From NCBI GenBank assembly GCA_028873275.1, contig JAGWLJ010000087.1, forward strand, positions 1-6,604: a stretch of 6,604 nucleotides of DNA. The letters are read 5' to 3'. Source of the DNA: Pseudomonadota bacterium (GTDB taxonomy: Bacteria; Pseudomonadota; Alphaproteobacteria; Rickettsiales; SXRF01). The first letter of the stretch is position 1. Each line of letters starts with the position of its first letter. The position numbers and the translations under genes were made by a program. Shown here piece by piece: positions 6,557 through 6,604 of the stretch. Below the pieces are notes generated by a model. That model was not told the origin of the DNA and did no database searches. It saw only the letters and a list, made by a program, of their open reading frames with translations.

Positions 6557-6604
6557 TACGCCGCCCTCCGCGTGAATTCTTTCATCCTGCGCTCGATCTC
6601 CGGG
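6556..6604 (-). CDS. nuoF: NuoF (NADH-binding 51 kDa subunit of complex I), C-terminal end only
   Basis: Only the last 15 complete codons are inside the window; the rest lies beyond the right edge. They read PEIERRMKEFTRRAA and end in TAA at 6558-6556. This matches the usual alphaproteobacterial NuoF tail, in which a helix with the pattern RPEIE.R(M/I) closes the protein. NuoF carries FMN and the N3 4Fe-4S cluster and is where NADH is oxidised in the peripheral arm, but none of those motifs can be seen here. The assignment rests on this tail plus position directly upstream of nuoG in an otherwise canonical nuo order. Its stop shares one base with the ATG of the next gene (TAATG), so the two are probably translationally coupled. 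Confidence 0.85.
   Translation of the reverse strand, partial: PEIERRMKEFTRRAA
6565..6569 (-). promoter_or_regulatory. Shine-Dalgarno GGAGG for the 115-aa gene, inside nuoF
   Basis: On the minus strand GGAGG ends eight bases before the ATG at 6556. It lies within the last nuoF codons (the Thr-Arg-Arg-Ala-Ala tail), so nuoF translation runs over the ribosome binding site of the next gene. This fixes the start of the 115-residue protein and suggests coupled translation. Confidence 0.6.

Noticed and set aside
1..6604. Search for mobile elements, inverted repeats, CRISPR arrays, tRNAs, terminators and promoters
   Set aside because: No transposase, terminal repeats, spaced repeat units, tRNA-like cloverleaf or hairpin followed by a T-run was seen, and gaps between genes are too short to hold most of these.

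Overview
The window is an interior stretch of a respiratory complex I (NADH:quinone oxidoreductase, nuo) operon. Every supported gene lies on the minus strand, so transcription runs from high to low coordinates: the nuoF 3' end, two small non-nuo genes, nuoG, nuoH, a helical-repeat gene, a dedA-family gene, nuoI, one small non-nuo gene, and the nuoJ 5' end. The core order F-G-H-I-J is canonical. What stands out is that five unrelated genes sit at three of its four junctions (F/G, H/I and I/J).

The host is most likely an alphaproteobacterium. NuoG is of the mitochondrial/alphaproteobacterial length and carries ligands for N1b, N5 and N4 but no CxxC-type motif for the extra N7 cluster. NuoI is a short 162-residue TYKY/NDUFS8-like protein, and NuoH carries the classic quinone-pocket loop. 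Core nuo genes are GC-rich (a sampled 60-base row in nuoG is 70% GC). I cannot name a genus; a deep or poorly sampled alphaproteobacterial lineage would fit, but that is inference.

Layout by coordinate: 6604-6556 nuoF end; 6556-6209 a small protein resembling the DUF4429/bacterial PH-like group; 6206-5613 an unrecognised 197-residue alpha/beta protein; 5607-3538 nuoG; 3541-2537 nuoH (GTG start); 2512-1661 a 283-residue TPR-like helical protein; 1657-1037 a DedA-family membrane protein; 1050-562 nuoI; 556-89 an unrecognised 155-residue protein with a possible ferredoxin-like domain; 89-1 nuoJ start. No gap exceeds 24 bases, several junctions overlap by 1 to 14 bases, and no terminator, promoter, tRNA, repeat array or mobile element is visible. 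Together this indicates one polycistronic mRNA with translational coupling.

NuoF, NuoG and NuoI carry NADH oxidation and the Fe-S electron path; NuoH and NuoJ are membrane subunits of the quinone site and proton module. The DedA protein is a membrane transporter-like protein of the same envelope. The other four could be accessory or assembly factors, unrelated co-expressed genes, or recent arrivals. Three of them (the 283-, 155- and part of the 197-residue genes) are clearly more AT-rich than the nuo genes. Intercalated unknown reading frames are known in the Paracoccus and Rhodobacter complex I operons, so the arrangement has precedent, but I do not recognise these particular proteins from those operons.
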